A stretch of DNA of 5,945 nucleotides, from the NCBI GenBank assembly GCA_001798455.1, contig MGSI01000077.1, positions 1-5,945 of the forward strand. Reading direction: 5' to 3'. The notes under the pieces were generated by a model, which did not search any database, was not told where the DNA came from, and saw nothing but the letters and a program-made list of their open reading frames with translations. The DNA comes from Deltaproteobacteria bacterium RIFCSPLOWO2_02_FULL_57_26 (GTDB lineage: Bacteria; Desulfobacterota; Binatia; UBA9968). Positions within the stretch are counted from its first letter, which is position 1; the number at the start of each line of letters is the position of its first letter. Both the position numbers and the translations under genes were made by a program. This document shows positions 5,678 to 5,945 of this stretch, one piece after another.

Positions 5678-5945
5678 GTGGCAGAGAAGAGACTCAGTGT
5701 GAGTGAAGCCAGAAAGCAGTTTAGCCGCTTGATTGCTGGTGTGAGCCGAGGTGGCTCCAGGGTCATGATTACTCAGCATGGCAAAGAACGTGCAACTCTC
5801 ATTGGCACACAGGAATATCAGGAGCTGTCAAAGAAGGCGCGGGCCTTTGAACGCGGCGGGCGGAAAGCCACACGCTTCAGGTTGGAGGGGTCGCTGGAGC
5901 TGTGTTGCTCTGCGGAGGAACTCATGGAGGAAATGCGCAAGATTC
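5678..5945 (+). CDS. Type II toxin-antitoxin antitoxin, Phd/YefM family, 3'-truncated by the window edge
   Basis: Antitoxins of this family bind DNA through the N-terminal domain to repress their own operon and neutralise a partner toxin through a flexible C-terminal tail. 89 codons are visible before the right edge with no stop. The N-terminal half has the family pattern: RLSVSEARKQFSRLIAGV (5-22, the first strand and helix), then GGSRVMITQHGKERATLIG (25-43, the strand hairpin with the typical xxITxxGKxxAxLI form) and TQEYQEL (44-50, start of the third helix). Residues 61-89 are charged (RKATRFRLEGSLEL, then EELMEEMRKI), as expected of a toxin-binding tail. It is a near-complete protein, since the family is usually 75-100 aa. 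The toxin (RelE/YoeB-, Doc- or PIN-type) should begin just outside the window, and the sequence does not say which. Codon use (AGA, AGT, less GC at third positions) and the AT-rich promoter differ from mtnA-gshA, which fits acquisition by transfer. GTG start set by the ribosome site. Confidence 0.85.
   Translation, partial: MAEKRLSVSEARKQFSRLIAGVSRGGSRVMITQHGKERATLIGTQEYQELSKKARAFERGGRKATRFRLEGSLELCCSAEELMEEMRKI

Noticed and set aside
1..5945. CRISPR array, tRNA/rRNA genes, insertion-sequence ends or a riboswitch
   Set aside because: No regularly spaced repeats, no tRNA-like cloverleaf or rRNA signature, no transposase frame or terminal inverted repeats, and no leader long enough with a recognisable riboswitch core were seen by eye.

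Overview
The window reads as a piece of a chromosome from a diderm (Gram-negative-type), GC-rich bacterium. The diderm call rests on a periplasmic solute-binding protein with a cleavable Sec signal and no lipobox cysteine, next to a plant/proteobacterial-type glutamate-cysteine ligase and housekeeping genes of ordinary bacterial type. A deltaproteobacterium-like lineage or an uncultured relative (for example Methylomirabilota/Rokubacteria-like) would fit, but the phylum is a guess.

Layout, left to right. On the minus strand there is ddl (D-alanine--D-alanine ligase, its 3' end cut off by the left window edge). Upstream of it on the same strand is a LivJ/LivK-type branched-chain amino-acid-like periplasmic binding protein. 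A divergent intergenic region of about 140 bp then leads to plus-strand acpS (holo-ACP synthase), whose promoter-like elements sit so close to its GTG start that the mRNA may be leaderless. A small minus-strand gene for an 80-residue predicted membrane protein with a TTG start converges on acpS. It diverges from mtnA (methylthioribose-1-phosphate isomerase), which has a good sigma70-type promoter. mtnA overlaps gshA (glutamate--cysteine ligase) by 17 bp, so the two probably form one transcript joining methionine/5'-deoxynucleoside salvage with glutathione synthesis. At the right end an AT-rich block carries tandem TTGACA elements, a CATAAT -10 and a 12-bp palindrome with a TGTACA core. These precede a Phd/YefM-family antitoxin gene that runs off the right edge, and a toxin gene is expected just beyond it.

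Most of the window is ordinary housekeeping sequence, and I see no clearly novel multi-gene system. The most interesting parts are the autoregulatory-looking promoter/operator of the toxin-antitoxin locus, the possible leaderless acpS, the mtnA-gshA overlap and the uncharacterised small membrane protein. There is no gene-free stretch longer than 300 bp. The intergenic gaps (about 100 bp between ddl and the binding protein, 138 bp before acpS, 66 bp before mtnA, 126 bp after gshA) are covered below where they hold something.
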